In this document: positions 1 through 8,756 of the stretch, piece after piece | Layout: each line of letters begins with the position of its first letter | Position numbering within the stretch: the first letter of the stretch is position 1 | Assembly (NCBI GenBank): GCA_946406585.1 | Contig: CAMJLI010000001.1 | Location: 1-60,484 of the forward strand | Length of the DNA: 60,484 bases | Reading direction: 5' to 3' | Origin: an uncultured Prevotellaceae bacterium | GTDB lineage: Bacteria > Bacteroidota > Bacteroidia > Bacteroidales > Bacteroidaceae | Position numbers and translations under genes: made by a program | Notes under the pieces: model-generated | What the model was told of the DNA's origin: nothing | Databases searched by the model: none | The model's input: the letters and a program-made list of their open reading frames with translations, nothing else

Positions 1-2
1 GT

Positions 3-890
3 CTCAATCCTGACGAATGGTATCATGAGAAACTTTTGGTGGTTGACTATGTGCTGCCGTTGGATTACAGTCTCACAGAACAAATAGACCGCGACAACAA
101 AAGTGGTTATTGCTTGCGTGGAACCGTGTTCACACCTGATGACAGGTATTTGCTTGTGGGATGCATGGGGGATAATGGCGGGATTGCCATTATCGACATG
201 GAAACACAAAGATACCTTGGCAGGGTGCTTGGCATGATGCCCAACGTGAGGCATCTTGTCATACGAGATGGATACCTCTACCTCAGCATAAACAAGGCTG
301 GATATGTGCAGCGCATCAAGTTTGACACGTTTATGAAGGCAGCCACCAAGATTGATGGCAAGACCACCACGTTGAAAGGGTGGGAGAGTTGCAAGGTTGG
401 TGATGGGGCACGTACCATCGAATTGTCTCCAAGTGGGCATTTCGTCTTTGCAGCATGCAACCTTGCAAGCAGACTTGACGTGGTGGACACAAGAACGATG
501 AAAAAGGTGGCTTCGATTGATGTTGACTCATATCCTGTAGGTCTTGACATATCCAACGATGGCCGATTTGTCATTGTCACCTCGCAGGGGAGGGGAAACT
601 CTGGCACCAGTGGAAATGCTGTCAACATCTATGAGGTGGAATATGCTGAACCAGAGCCGGTGCTCGAACATACTGATGGAGCGGCGGTGCTTGAATTGCT
701 CAATGAAGGTGACGATGGCCAAAAGCCAATGGCTTCTGTGGATGAAAAAGAAGAAAACGTCGGCAAATCGCTTATGCAAAATGCCGACGGATTCATGAAT
801 TATGTTTGGCTGGGAGGTGGAGCGGCCGTTGTGGTTTTGGCTCTCTTGGCTCATGCCCTCTTGGCTCGTAAGAAAATGGACAAATCTTGA
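3..890 (+). CDS. Beta-propeller (YncE/YVTN-like) protein, 5' truncated, C-terminal membrane anchor
   Basis: The reading frame is open to the left window edge, so the true start lies outside; a TTG at position 36 is not a credible start. The visible 295 or so residues contain repeated beta-propeller blades, with phrases such as TPDDRYLLVGC, ELSPSGHFVFAAC and DISNDGRFVIVTS at about 45-residue spacing. This is the pattern of YncE/lactonase-like YVTN repeats. An acidic linker follows, then one strongly hydrophobic segment (YVWLGGGAAVVVLALLAHAL) and a short RKK tail, which suggests a single membrane anchor with the propeller outside the cytoplasm. No catalytic residues can be assigned, so the ligand is unknown. 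It is convergent with the next gene, 24 bases away, with no clear hairpin between them. Confidence 0.7.
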   Translation, partial: LNPDEWYHEKLLVVDYVLPLDYSLTEQIDRDNKSGYCLRGTVFTPDDRYLLVGCMGDNGGIAIIDMETQRYLGRVLGMMPNVRHLVIRDGYLYLSINKAGYVQRIKFDTFMKAATKIDGKTTTLKGWESCKVGDGARTIELSPSGHFVFAACNLASRLDVVDTRTMKKVASIDVDSYPVGLDISNDGRFVIVTSQGRGNSGTSGNAVNIYEVEYAEPEPVLEHTDGAAVLELLNEGDDGQKPMASVDEKEENVGKSLMQNADGFMNYVWLGGGAAVVVLALLAHALLARKKMDKS

Positions 891-914
891 TAAATTAATA
901 TCTACCTCCTTTCT

Positions 915-1613
915 TTAGAAGTTTACACCAATGTTGAGGAAAAAGGCACCATTATGGGTGTCGTCGAAGGCATTGTCGCCTATGTTGGTCAGGCCAAAGT
1001 CATATCCCAATTCTGCATACAGCATTTCATAGGCCAAGCCACAACCTACACGCAGACCTCCATCAAAACGTTTGAAATTGGCTCCGTAGCGGTCGTCGAA
1101 CGAACTGAATGCTTCTCGGGTGCCATAATCTTTCACCTTGCCGCCTACCCCACAGGATAAGTAGCCTCCGACAAATGGCTCTACCGCCATTGCGGGTTGT
1201 ACGTATGCTGAGTATTTCAACAGAAGGGGCACTTCAAGGTAGTTCAGGCCAATTGAGAATTTGTCGCCATTGAGATTGCCCTTGCCTCCTTTTTCTGAAT
1301 ATTCAAGACCGGTTTCGAAAAACAATGGTGCCTGTGGTGCAAGTTGCACACCTAATACGACCCCTGCGTTGAGGCCGGTCTTGCTGGTCGTGCCATTGAG
1401 TTCGGGTGCATCGGAACTGATGTGGGAGGCTGATAGGCCGAATCGGAATCCATAATACATGTTTGGAGCATAAGTGCTATGGCGGGTGATGGTGCCATGT
1501 CCTCTCCGTGGGGCGGGTGGTATGTAGCCGCTGCGGCTTCGTGGTTGTCCGTTGATGCTTCCTGCTGTCATCAGGCAGAGCAGTGTAGCGATGAGTGTTA
1601 TTCTACTTTTCAT
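915..1613 (-). CDS. Porin-like outer-membrane beta-barrel protein
   Basis: A 232-residue protein that starts with a clear signal peptide (MKSRITLIATLLCLMTAGSING). I chose the ATG at 1613 because the upstream in-frame codons are not signal-like; an ATG two codons earlier (1619) is equally possible. A basic, Pro/Arg-rich linker is followed by alternating hydrophobic strands with many Gly and aromatic residues (YYGFRFGLSASHIS, FFETGLEYSEKGGKG, LEVPLLLKYSAYV). The last residue is a phenylalanine (FLNIGVNF), the usual terminal signature for BAM-dependent insertion. This matches the small outer-membrane barrel families of Bacteroidetes (OMP_b-brl_2/PorT-like). Function and ligand cannot be told from sequence. 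Confidence 0.75.
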   Translation of the reverse strand: MKSRITLIATLLCLMTAGSINGQPRSRSGYIPPAPRRGHGTITRHSTYAPNMYYGFRFGLSASHISSDAPELNGTTSKTGLNAGVVLGVQLAPQAPLFFETGLEYSEKGGKGNLNGDKFSIGLNYLEVPLLLKYSAYVQPAMAVEPFVGGYLSCGVGGKVKDYGTREAFSSFDDRYGANFKRFDGGLRVGCGLAYEMLYAELGYDFGLTNIGDNAFDDTHNGAFFLNIGVNF

Positions 1614-1641
1614 ATGCATGTGTTGTTGGTTGTTCTCGATG

Positions 1642-1649
1642 CAAAGGTA
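1642..1649 (-). promoter_or_regulatory. -7 element (TACCTTTG) for the barrel gene
   Basis: On the minus strand TACCTTTG fits the Bacteroidetes -7 consensus TAnnTTTG. It lies 29-36 bases upstream of the barrel gene's start at 1613, which gives a short leader. No good TTTG is seen at the -33 position. Confidence 0.45.
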
Positions 1650-1680
1650 TGGTTTTGCAACCAACACACATAAGGACTAA

Positions 1681-1719
1681 CCCTATTATGGGAAAGGTGT
1701 TTCCCTAATTGTAATAGGG
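1681..1719 (-). terminator. Nested stem-loop downstream of mnmA
   Basis: Two stems nest exactly: outer CCCTATTA/TAATAGGG and inner GGGAAA/TTTCCC around a GGTG loop. The element sits just after the mnmA stop codon and just before the barrel promoter. It could be the mnmA terminator or a 3' processing structure, but it has no strong U-tract on the minus strand. Confidence 0.4.
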
Positions 1720-1732
1720 ATTTGGCTAAGGA

Positions 1733-2806
1733 CTATATCCCTATTTCTGCCGAACCAAAGCAGCAATGGTGGTCTTTGTCATATACAACACAGAATTGCC
1801 CGGGTGCCACCCCTTGAATGAGATTTGTGGAATGTACCACATACTCTCCAGGGCCTGTTTGCTCCATTCTTGCTGTGTGGAACTCTGGGGTGTGGCGTAT
1901 TTTGAATGTCACATCTATCATTTCCACTTCCTCTGTCAGGAAATGAAAATGGTGTATCTTGAAAACATCGCTGTAGGTTGAGCGTGGTTCATATCCTTTG
2001 CTCACGTAGAGGATGTTGTTCTCCATGTCCTTGCGAACAACATACCAAGGACCACCACCGAAACCCAATCCATGACGCTGGCCGATGGTGTGAAACCACA
2101 ATCCACGATGCTGGCCTATGCATTTGCCCGTTTCCATGTCAATCACGCTGCCGGGATTCTCTCCAAGATAGCGGCGGATATAGTCATTGTAGTTGATTTT
2201 TCCTAAAAAGCAAATGCCTTGAGAGTCTTTGCGATGGGCATTCACAAGATGTTCCCGTTCTGCTATTTTCCGCACTTCGTCTTTCATGTAGTGCCCGATG
2301 GGGAAAAGCGCCTTGCGAAGTTGCCAGCATTCTATTTGTGCCAGAAAGTCGGTCTGGTCTTTTACGGGGTCAGGACTGGTGGTAAGCCATTTTTTTCCAT
2401 TGATGATCTCTGTTTGTGCATAATGGCCTGTTGCTATTAAGTCGTAGTCGTGGCCCACTTTTTCGTCGAAAGCTCCAAATTTGATAAGGCGGTTGCACAT
2501 CACGTCGGGGTTGGGCGTCAAGCCGGCTTTTACCTTGTCCATCGTGTAGCGTGTCACCTTGTCCCAATAGTCGTGATGGCAATCCACAACTTGCAGTTTG
2601 CAACCATAGCGTGATGACAGGGCAGAGGCCATTTCCATATCCTCTTCAGAAGAGCAGTCCCATTCCTCGTCTTCGTCAGGACCTATCTTTATGTAGAAAC
2701 AGTCTGGATGAAGGCCTTGGGAACACAGTTCATGAAGTACGACGGCACTGTCCACTCCTCCTGAGAGCAGCAAAGCTATTTTTTTGTCTTTGAGCATTTC
2801 TGTCAT
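1733..2806 (-). CDS. mnmA: tRNA-specific 2-thiouridylase MnmA
   Basis: A 357-residue protein of the usual length for MnmA, the cytoplasmic enzyme that puts sulfur on U34 of tRNA Lys, Glu and Gln. The N-terminal ATP-pyrophosphatase loop SGGVDS is at residues 15-20. The two active-site cysteines are present: one in PDVMCNRLIKFG (about residue 103) and one in QGICFLG (about 198). The fingerprint GQRHGLGFGGGPWYVV and a C-terminal beta-barrel follow. Start at 2806, with a second ATG three codons in. It follows the lipoprotein gene by 17 bases on the same strand, so it may be the distal gene of the pgi-HAD-lipoprotein run. Confidence 0.95.
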   Translation of the reverse strand: MTEMLKDKKIALLLSGGVDSAVVLHELCSQGLHPDCFYIKIGPDEDEEWDCSSEEDMEMASALSSRYGCKLQVVDCHHDYWDKVTRYTMDKVKAGLTPNPDVMCNRLIKFGAFDEKVGHDYDLIATGHYAQTEIINGKKWLTTSPDPVKDQTDFLAQIECWQLRKALFPIGHYMKDEVRKIAEREHLVNAHRKDSQGICFLGKINYNDYIRRYLGENPGSVIDMETGKCIGQHRGLWFHTIGQRHGLGFGGGPWYVVRKDMENNILYVSKGYEPRSTYSDVFKIHHFHFLTEEVEMIDVTFKIRHTPEFHTARMEQTGPGEYVVHSTNLIQGVAPGQFCVVYDKDHHCCFGSAEIGI

Positions 2807-2823
2807 GGAAAAATCGTGATGTG

Positions 2824-3327
2824 TTAGTTGCTTTTCTTGTAGTTGACAAGACTGATGGTGTCGTTTTCTTCCAGGAAAACCTCCAAATTGTCTTTTTTCA
2901 CTGTCTTTTCAAAGGTCACTCTGGCCTCTCTATTGGCACTTGTGGCTTTTGTATAGCTTTCAGCACTATATTCACACACGAATTTGTAGGCCTCTATGTC
3001 GCTGGATATCTTGGGAAGAGGTCGTTTTGCCGTAGCTGTCACGTTCATTCTGAAAGTTGTGTGGTGAGTGCCATCTACTTTGTCTTTTTTGTTCCACGAT
3101 TCTGATTCCACAACTTCTGTCTTTTCCTCGCCAGACACCGTCACGTATGTGGCCTTGATGTTATAGAATCGCAGCAGGTCTGCACTAAGCGCCAATTTGT
3201 AATTGATGCTGGTGTAGTCAGGACGTTCCATCACTCCATCATCGTCATCTCCACAACTTGCAAGAAACAATCCCGACATGGCGAGAATCAATAGGCTAAT
3301 GAGTGTAAGTGTTGGTGTTTTTTTCAT
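2824..3327 (-). CDS. Lipoprotein with acidic surface-export-like signal, unknown function
   Basis: A 167-residue protein with a lipoprotein signal peptide; the lipobox FLASC places the lipidated cysteine at residue 25. It is followed directly by GDDDD. In Bacteroidetes an acidic run right after the cysteine is the known lipoprotein export signal that sends lipoproteins to the cell surface. The remainder (for example YKLALSADLLRFYNIKATYV, FKFVCEYSAES) looks like one small beta-rich domain and I do not recognise it. Its ATG overlaps the stop of the upstream HAD gene (ATGA), so translation is probably coupled. Confidence 0.7.
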   Translation of the reverse strand: MKKTPTLTLISLLILAMSGLFLASCGDDDDGVMERPDYTSINYKLALSADLLRFYNIKATYVTVSGEEKTEVVESESWNKKDKVDGTHHTTFRMNVTATAKRPLPKISSDIEAYKFVCEYSAESYTKATSANREARVTFEKTVKKDNLEVFLEENDTISLVNYKKSN

Positions 3328-4085
3328 TTCTCCTCGAATGTTGTGGGTTGTTGTCTTGCTGCCGCCATCAATTCATGCCAATGGTCGCGGAAGTCTGTCA
3401 TGCGATTGAAAATCAAGCTGGACCCTTGTTCTGTCAGTTTGCTGTTAGGCAGCGGACCAGTATTCACAGCCACTGTGAAAATACGTGCTGCTACAGCTGC
3501 TTTAACACCAAGTGGGGCGTTCTCCACCACGATTGCCTCCCAAGGCTCCACACCGCATTTTTTAAGTCCTTGCACGTAGGGGTCGGGTGCAGGCTTGCCA
3601 ATCTTCACGTCGGAACTAGTCACCATGAGTTCTTTGTGAAGCAGACCGGGGAAGTCTTTTTCCAAACGGCTGAGCAAGCTCTTTTGCCCGCTACCTGTCA
3701 CAACACCTATGGCAAGGCCGTCAGAGTGGATGAGGTGCATTAGCTCTTCCACGCCTTCCATCTTGCGTGTAGGACCCAGTGACGCGAAAATCTCAGATTT
3801 CCTGTCGTAATATTTCTGGGCCTGTTTCTCATCAAGCTTTATGCCTTTTTGCTTCTCGAACATCCTGCCGATGGTTTCCACTCCGCGCATGCCTTCGTAT
3901 TCATATGCCTCGTCGACAGACATCTGGATGCCAGCCTCTGCCATCGACTCAGTCCATGCTATGGCATGATGTGGCATGGAGTCGTAAATTACGCCATCCA
4001 TGTCGAAAAGAACGGCTTTGGGAGTGAAACTCCCGAAGCCGTGTCTTGTCATGTATTCACTTATTGATGTGATGATGCTTGTCAT
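3324..4085 (-). CDS. HAD-superfamily phosphatase/phosphoglucomutase-like
   Basis: A 253-residue HAD subfamily I protein with a helical cap of the beta-phosphoglucomutase/phosphatase type. Motif I is FDMDGVIYD (nucleophile D28, acid/base D30), motif II VVTGSG, motif III the Lys of IGKPAPDPYV, and motif IV the region of VVENAPLGVKAA. The open frame extends into pgi; I use the ATG at 4085, which lies 16 bases after the pgi stop and has a purine-rich stretch (AAAGAA) before it. An ATG at 4052 would also keep the whole domain. Substrate is not determinable; a sugar phosphate is likely given pgi next door. Confidence 0.8.
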   Translation of the reverse strand: MTSIITSISEYMTRHGFGSFTPKAVLFDMDGVIYDSMPHHAIAWTESMAEAGIQMSVDEAYEYEGMRGVETIGRMFEKQKGIKLDEKQAQKYYDRKSEIFASLGPTRKMEGVEELMHLIHSDGLAIGVVTGSGQKSLLSRLEKDFPGLLHKELMVTSSDVKIGKPAPDPYVQGLKKCGVEPWEAIVVENAPLGVKAAVAARIFTVAVNTGPLPNSKLTEQGSSLIFNRMTDFRDHWHELMAAARQQPTTFEEK

Positions 4086-4101
4086 TTCTTTAGTGAATGA
4101 A

Positions 4102-5448
4102 TTAAGCCAATCTTTCCTTGATGGCCTTGCTCTCAGCCTCATACCCAGGCTTGTCAAGCAGTGCAAACATGTTCTTTTTGTATGCTTCCACGCCTGGCTG
4201 GTTGAATGGGTTCACGCCAAGTACATTGCCGCTAATGCCACATGCTATTTCAAAGAAATAGATTAGCTGGCCGATGTAATATTCATTAAGCACTGGCACT
4301 GATATGCGAATGTTGGGCACTCCGCCGTCTACATGTGCCAGGCGCGTGCCTAATTCAGCCATCTTGTTCACCTCGTCAACTCGCTTGCCAGCAAGGAAGT
4401 TCAGGCCGTCAAGATTCTCTTCGTCCTCGGGGAAGAGGAGGTTGCGGTTTGGCTGTTCCACGCTGATGACTGTCTCGAAGATGGAACGCTCGCCATCTTG
4501 TATCCATTGGCCCATTGAGTGGAGGTCGGTGGTGAAATCACATGAAGCAGGGAATATTCCCTTCTTGTCCTTGCCTTCGCTCTCGCCGAATAGTTGTTTC
4601 CACCATTCGCTTATGAAATGAAGCTTGGGCTGGTAATTCACCATGATTTCTATTTTTTTGCCACTGGCATAGAGACCGTTGCGCACTGCGGCGTATTGTG
4701 CTGCCGGATTGCTCTCGAAAGGAACATCCTTGCCACAAGCCGACTCCATGTCGGCAGCACCCTTCACCAACTGGCGGATGTCGAAACCGGCACAGGCAAT
4801 GGGAAGAAGGCCCACGGGGGTCAGGACGGAGAATCTGCCACCCACATTGTCGGGGATGATGAAGCTGGTGTATCCCTCTTTGTCGGCACAGGTGCGTGCT
4901 GCACCACGCTTGGCATCGGTCACTGCCACTATCACTTTCTTTGCCTCTTCTTTGCCACGTTGGGCCTCGCATTGCTTTTTAAGCAAACGGAATGTAAGGG
5001 CTGTCTCGGTGGTGGTGCCGGATTTTGATATGTTGATAACACCGAATTTCTTGTCTTTCAGGTATTCTGTCAGTTCTGAGAGGTAGTCTTCGCCAATGTT
5101 GTTGCCTGCAAAGAGGATGACGGGGTTCTTCTTGTCGTTGATAAGCCAAGCAAAGGTGTTGCCAAGTGCTTCAATCACGGCACGGGCGCCTAGATAGCTG
5201 CCGCCTATGCCTGCCACCACTATTGCCTCACAGTTGGAGCGCAACACTTCTGCACATGCCTGTATCTCATCAAGAAACTCAGGGGTTATGGATGATGGCA
5301 GGTGAAGCCACCCCAAGAAGTCGTTGCCAGGGCATGTGCCGCCTTCCAATGCTTCTTGTGCTGATTTTACTTGTGGCTCAAAAGCCTTTACTGCGCCTTC
5401 ATTTAGGAATTGGGCTGCTTTTGTAATGTCTAAACTGATGTTCTTCAT
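4102..5448 (-). CDS. pgi: Glucose-6-phosphate isomerase
   Basis: A 448-residue phosphoglucose isomerase interconverting glucose-6-P and fructose-6-P in the cytosol. The length is that of the shorter bacterial form (about 450 residues) rather than the 550-residue E. coli form. Phosphosugar (SIS) signatures are visible: [26 protein letters not shown] for phosphate binding, and [14 protein letters not shown]. It lies between gpsA and the HAD gene on the same strand, with 37 bases to gpsA, and is likely co-transcribed with them. Confidence 0.96.
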   Translation of the reverse strand: MKNISLDITKAAQFLNEGAVKAFEPQVKSAQEALEGGTCPGNDFLGWLHLPSSITPEFLDEIQACAEVLRSNCEAIVVAGIGGSYLGARAVIEALGNTFAWLINDKKNPVILFAGNNIGEDYLSELTEYLKDKKFGVINISKSGTTTETALTFRLLKKQCEAQRGKEEAKKVIVAVTDAKRGAARTCADKEGYTSFIIPDNVGGRFSVLTPVGLLPIACAGFDIRQLVKGAADMESACGKDVPFESNPAAQYAAVRNGLYASGKKIEIMVNYQPKLHFISEWWKQLFGESEGKDKKGIFPASCDFTTDLHSMGQWIQDGERSIFETVISVEQPNRNLLFPEDEENLDGLNFLAGKRVDEVNKMAELGTRLAHVDGGVPNIRISVPVLNEYYIGQLIYFFEIACGISGNVLGVNPFNQPGVEAYKKNMFALLDKPGYEAESKAIKERLA

Positions 5449-5485
5449 TGTGTTTTTTTGATAAGGGTTGTTAGTTCTTTAGGAT

Positions 5486-6484
5486 TCATCTGAAACTGTC
5501 GGTGAGCAGTTTTATCTCTATTTGCGGGCTGATGCGCTCGTATAGGATGTTGTAAACTGCATCGAGAATGGGCATGTTGACATGAAGATGACGGTTTATC
5601 TCTTTCATGCATTTGGTGCCAAAAAAGCCTTCGGCTATCATTTCCATTTCTATCTGCGCACTCTTCACGCTATATCCTTTGCCTATCATTGTGCCGAAGA
5701 CACGATTGCGTGAAAAGTTGGAATAGCCGGTTACAAGAAGGTCGCCCAAATAGACAGAGTCATAAATGTTGCGGTCGGGCTGGGGGCTGATGACAGTGAG
5801 AAATCTCGACATCTCTTGTACGGCATTCGACATCAACACTGCTTGGAAGTTGTCGCCATATTTCAGGCCGCTGCAGATGCCGGCAGCTATTGCATACACG
5901 TTTTTCAGCACCGAGGAATACTCTATGCCTATCACATCGCTGCTTGTCTTGGTCTTGATGTAATTGCTCGACAAGACAGAAGTAAAAGCTTGGGCTTTTT
6001 CCATGTCTGCGCAGCCCACTGTGAGATATGACAGGCGCTCAAGAGCCACCTCCTCTGCATGGGAGGGGCCGCCGATGCAAGCGAGGTTTTCGAAAGGCAC
6101 GTCATAGACATGATGGAAATATTCGGAACAGACCAAGTTTTCATCGGGTACTATGCCCTTGATGGCAGTCACGATAAATTTGCCTCTGATACGTGTCTTG
6201 AGCTTCTTCAGATGGTTTTTGAGGTATGGGGATGGTGTTACAAACACTAATGTGTCGTATAGGTCCACCACTTTGTTTATGTCGCTGGAGAAGAATATCT
6301 CTTCAGTGTTGAAGTGTACACTTGTAAGATACGCAGGATTGTGACCCATGCGTAGAAAGTCTGCAATGCGGTCGTCTCGACGCATATACCATCCTATGTG
6401 GTGGGTGTGGCCCACCACAATCTTGGCAATGGCAGTGGCCCAACTGCCTCCGCCAATGATGGCTATCTTACCGCAATCGTGCAT
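5486..6484 (-). CDS. gpsA: NAD(P)H-dependent glycerol-3-phosphate dehydrogenase
   Basis: A 332-residue enzyme reducing dihydroxyacetone phosphate to sn-glycerol-3-phosphate, the backbone for phospholipids. The N-terminal Rossmann motif is IIGGGSWATAIAK. The family signatures VTAIKGIVPDENL, GGPSHAEEVA, and the catalytic-lysine helix region SSVLKNVYAIAAGICSGLKYGDN are all present, with GYSNFSRNRVFG in the C-terminal helical domain. The start is 3 bases after the lysS stop, which is typical of a tightly coupled operon with lysS upstream. Confidence 0.95.
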   Translation of the reverse strand: MHDCGKIAIIGGGSWATAIAKIVVGHTHHIGWYMRRDDRIADFLRMGHNPAYLTSVHFNTEEIFFSSDINKVVDLYDTLVFVTPSPYLKNHLKKLKTRIRGKFIVTAIKGIVPDENLVCSEYFHHVYDVPFENLACIGGPSHAEEVALERLSYLTVGCADMEKAQAFTSVLSSNYIKTKTSSDVIGIEYSSVLKNVYAIAAGICSGLKYGDNFQAVLMSNAVQEMSRFLTVISPQPDRNIYDSVYLGDLLVTGYSNFSRNRVFGTMIGKGYSVKSAQIEMEMIAEGFFGTKCMKEINRHLHVNMPILDAVYNILYERISPQIEIKLLTDSFR

Positions 6485-6487
6485 GAA

Positions 6488-8224
6488 TTATGCCTTGTTT
6501 TGGGCTGATTCTATCCACTTGGCAAATTCGTCTACCTTGGGATTCTCATAACCCAACTTGTATTTCTTGTTTACACCGCAGACATCCATCTGCAACTTTT
6601 GGGGATTCACATCTTTGATGTCGCTGGTCAGATAGTACCCGCATTTGTTGAATACCGGCACCCAGCATTCTGGCACTCCCAAGGAAGCCCATTCGGCAAC
6701 ACTGCTGCGGGGGGCTTTCTTCTCAGGCCTCATCTGGGGGAAGAACAGCACTTCCTGAATGTAGGTCTTGCCCGTCATGAGCATCACAAGGCGGTCGATG
6801 CCTATGCCGATGCCGCTTGTGGGAGGCATGCCATATTGCAGGGCACGGAGAAAGTCTTGGTCGATAATCATTGCCTCGTCATCACCCTTGTCGGCCAGGC
6901 GCATCTGTTCCTTGAAACGCTCTTCCTGGTCTATCGGGTCATTGAGCTCCGAGTATGCATTAGCCAGCTCCTTGCCATTTACCATAAGTTCGAAACGCTC
7001 TGTCAGACCGGGCTTTGAACGGTGCATCTTGGTCAATGGAGACATTTCTACAGGATAGTCTGTGATGAATGTGGGCTGGATGAAGCTTCCTTCGCAGGTC
7101 TCGCCGAATATCTCGTCTATCAGCTTGCCTTTGCCCATTGTCTCGTCTACTTCTATGCCAAGAGCCTTGGCAATCTCGCGTATTTCGTCCTCAGTCTTGC
7201 CGTCAAGGTCATAGCCTGTTTTCTCTTTGATGGCGTCAAGAATGGGAAGACGGCGGTAGGGAGCCTTGAAGCTTACCATCTGTCCATCTATTTCGCGTTC
7301 TGCCTTGCCATTGACGGCTATGCAGATGGTTTCGAGAAGCTTTTCTGTGAAAGACATCATCCAATTGTAGTCCTTGTACTGGACATAAAGTTCCATGCAG
7401 GTGAATTCCGGGTTGTGGTTGCGGTCCATTCCCTCGTTGCGGAAGTTCTTGCCAATCTCATAGACTCCCTCGAAGCCTCCCACAATGAGGCGCTTGAGGT
7501 AAAGCTCGGTGGCTATTCGCATGTACATGTCTTGATCCAAGGCATTGAAATGTGTGATGAATGGACGTGCGCTGGCACCACCGGCAATCATCTGGAGGGT
7601 TGGTGTTTCCACTTCTGTATAGCCCGCTTCATCAAGCACCTTGCGCATGGTGCGTATCACGGTGGCTCGCTGGAGGAATGTATCTTTCACTCCTTCATTC
7701 ACCACCAAGTCCACATAGCGCTGGCGGTAGCGCAGTTCTGGGTCTTCAAATTTGTCATAGGCTACGCCATCCTTGTATTTAACTATAGGAAGGGGCTTCA
7801 GACTCTTGGATAATAGTTTCAGTTCCTTGGCGTGAACGCTTATCTCGCCTGTCTGAGTGCGGAAAACAAAACCACGAATGCCTATGAAATCTCCTATGTC
7901 GAGAAGTTTCTTGAATACTGTATTATATAAGGTCTTGTCCTCTTCGGGGCAAATGTCGTCGCGTGTGACGTAAACTTGAATGCGGCCTTTCGAGTCTTGC
8001 AATTCCACAAAACTGGCTTTGCCCATCACCCTACGGCTCATCATTCTACCTGCTATCACCACTTCCCGAGGCTCGTCTTCGTCTTTGAATTCTGACCTGA
8101 TGTCGGTGGAGAACGCATTGGTGGGGTATTCGGCTGCAGGATATGGGTCGATTCCCAATTGCCGCAATTCCTCCAAACTGTTGCGTCTTCCTATTTCTTG
8201 CTCGCTTAGTTCTAAAATGTTCAT
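6488..8224 (-). CDS. lysS: Lysyl-tRNA synthetase, class II
   Basis: A 578-residue class II aminoacyl-tRNA synthetase. I take the ATG at 8224 ([20 protein letters not shown]); the 21 codons before it are not part of the family and run into the promoter. The N-terminal OB-fold anticodon-binding domain is followed by the catalytic domain. Motif 2 is seen at [19 protein letters not shown] and motif 3 at [18 protein letters not shown]. The C-terminus is some 70 residues longer than the E. coli enzyme, as I expect for Bacteroidetes LysS. It is first in the lysS-gpsA-pgi run and divergent from the men operon. Confidence 0.96.
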   Translation of the reverse strand: MNILELSEQEIGRRNSLEELRQLGIDPYPAAEYPTNAFSTDIRSEFKDEDEPREVVIAGRMMSRRVMGKASFVELQDSKGRIQVYVTRDDICPEEDKTLYNTVFKKLLDIGDFIGIRGFVFRTQTGEISVHAKELKLLSKSLKPLPIVKYKDGVAYDKFEDPELRYRQRYVDLVVNEGVKDTFLQRATVIRTMRKVLDEAGYTEVETPTLQMIAGGASARPFITHFNALDQDMYMRIATELYLKRLIVGGFEGVYEIGKNFRNEGMDRNHNPEFTCMELYVQYKDYNWMMSFTEKLLETICIAVNGKAEREIDGQMVSFKAPYRRLPILDAIKEKTGYDLDGKTEDEIREIAKALGIEVDETMGKGKLIDEIFGETCEGSFIQPTFITDYPVEMSPLTKMHRSKPGLTERFELMVNGKELANAYSELNDPIDQEERFKEQMRLADKGDDEAMIIDQDFLRALQYGMPPTSGIGIGIDRLVMLMTGKTYIQEVLFFPQMRPEKKAPRSSVAEWASLGVPECWVPVFNKCGYYLTSDIKDVNPQKLQMDVCGVNKKYKLGYENPKVDEFAKWIESAQNKA

Positions 8225-8251
8225 CTTTTGTCTCGTTTCTCTTAAACGGTG

Positions 8252-8259
8252 CAAATTTA
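8252..8259 (-). promoter_or_regulatory. -7 element (TAAATTTG) for lysS
   Basis: Minus-strand TAAATTTG matches TAnnTTTG and sits 28-35 bases upstream of the lysS ATG. The -33 region is weak. It is half of a divergent promoter pair with the men operon. Confidence 0.5.
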
Positions 8260-8303
8260 CTAATTTTTTGTGATGTTGCATCACCATATTGGAAATTAAT
8301 TAG

Positions 8304-8311
8304 TAATTTTG
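8304..8311 (+). promoter_or_regulatory. -7 element (TAATTTTG) for the men operon
   Basis: TAATTTTG matches the Bacteroidetes -7 consensus and is 21 bases ahead of the first men gene, predicting a leader of about 15 nt. There is no clear TTTG at -33. No other candidate lies between lysS and menI. Confidence 0.5.
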
Positions 8312-8332
8312 CCCTATATTAAGATGTAGGAA

Positions 8333-8752
8333 ATGAATGTAGATAAAATAAGAGACATCATAGAAAGTCAGCCAAACTTGTCGACGGCTTTGGGCATGAA
8401 GTTTATCTCAACACCAGATGATGACTTGTGCATGGCTACCATGAAGGTGGATGAACGCAACAGACAGCCGTTCGGATTTCTCAGCGGGGGCGCATCACTG
8501 GCTTTGGCAGAGAATCTGGCTGGAGTTGGGTCGACGGCTCTTTGCCCCGGCAAAATATGTGTTGGCATAAGTGTGAGTGGGAGCCATGTGAAAGCCGTTG
8601 TAGAAGGAGATACTGTTACTGCGCTTGCACATCTCGTGCAGAAAGGTAGGAAATTGCATGTTTGGAATGTGGAAGTCAACAATTCTGCTGGAGAGCTGAT
8701 TTCCACTGTCACTGTGACCAATTATATTATCTCTCCCAAATCCCAACACTGA
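8333..8752 (+). CDS. menI: Hotdog-fold thioesterase, probable DHNA-CoA hydrolase (MenI)
   Basis: A 139-residue PaaI/YbgC-type hotdog thioesterase. Family features are the substrate-loop/helix region RQPFGFLSGGASLALAENLAG and strands VGISVSGSHVKAVVEGDTVTALA and LHVWNVEVNNSAGELISTVT. As the first gene of a menaquinone operon it most likely releases 1,4-dihydroxy-2-naphthoate from its CoA ester, the step after MenB. A close AGGAA precedes the ATG at 8333. The gene ends 4 bases before menF. Function rests on family plus position; a general thioesterase is the alternative. Confidence 0.82.
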   Translation: MNVDKIRDIIESQPNLSTALGMKFISTPDDDLCMATMKVDERNRQPFGFLSGGASLALAENLAGVGSTALCPGKICVGISVSGSHVKAVVEGDTVTALAHLVQKGRKLHVWNVEVNNSAGELISTVTVTNYIISPKSQH

Positions 8753-8756
8753 TAAC

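Noticed and set aside
7022..7813. Long plus-strand open frame (about 263 codons) opposite lysS
   Set aside because: It is antisense to conserved catalytic motifs of lysS, has no family-like sequence, and is a by-product of codon bias.
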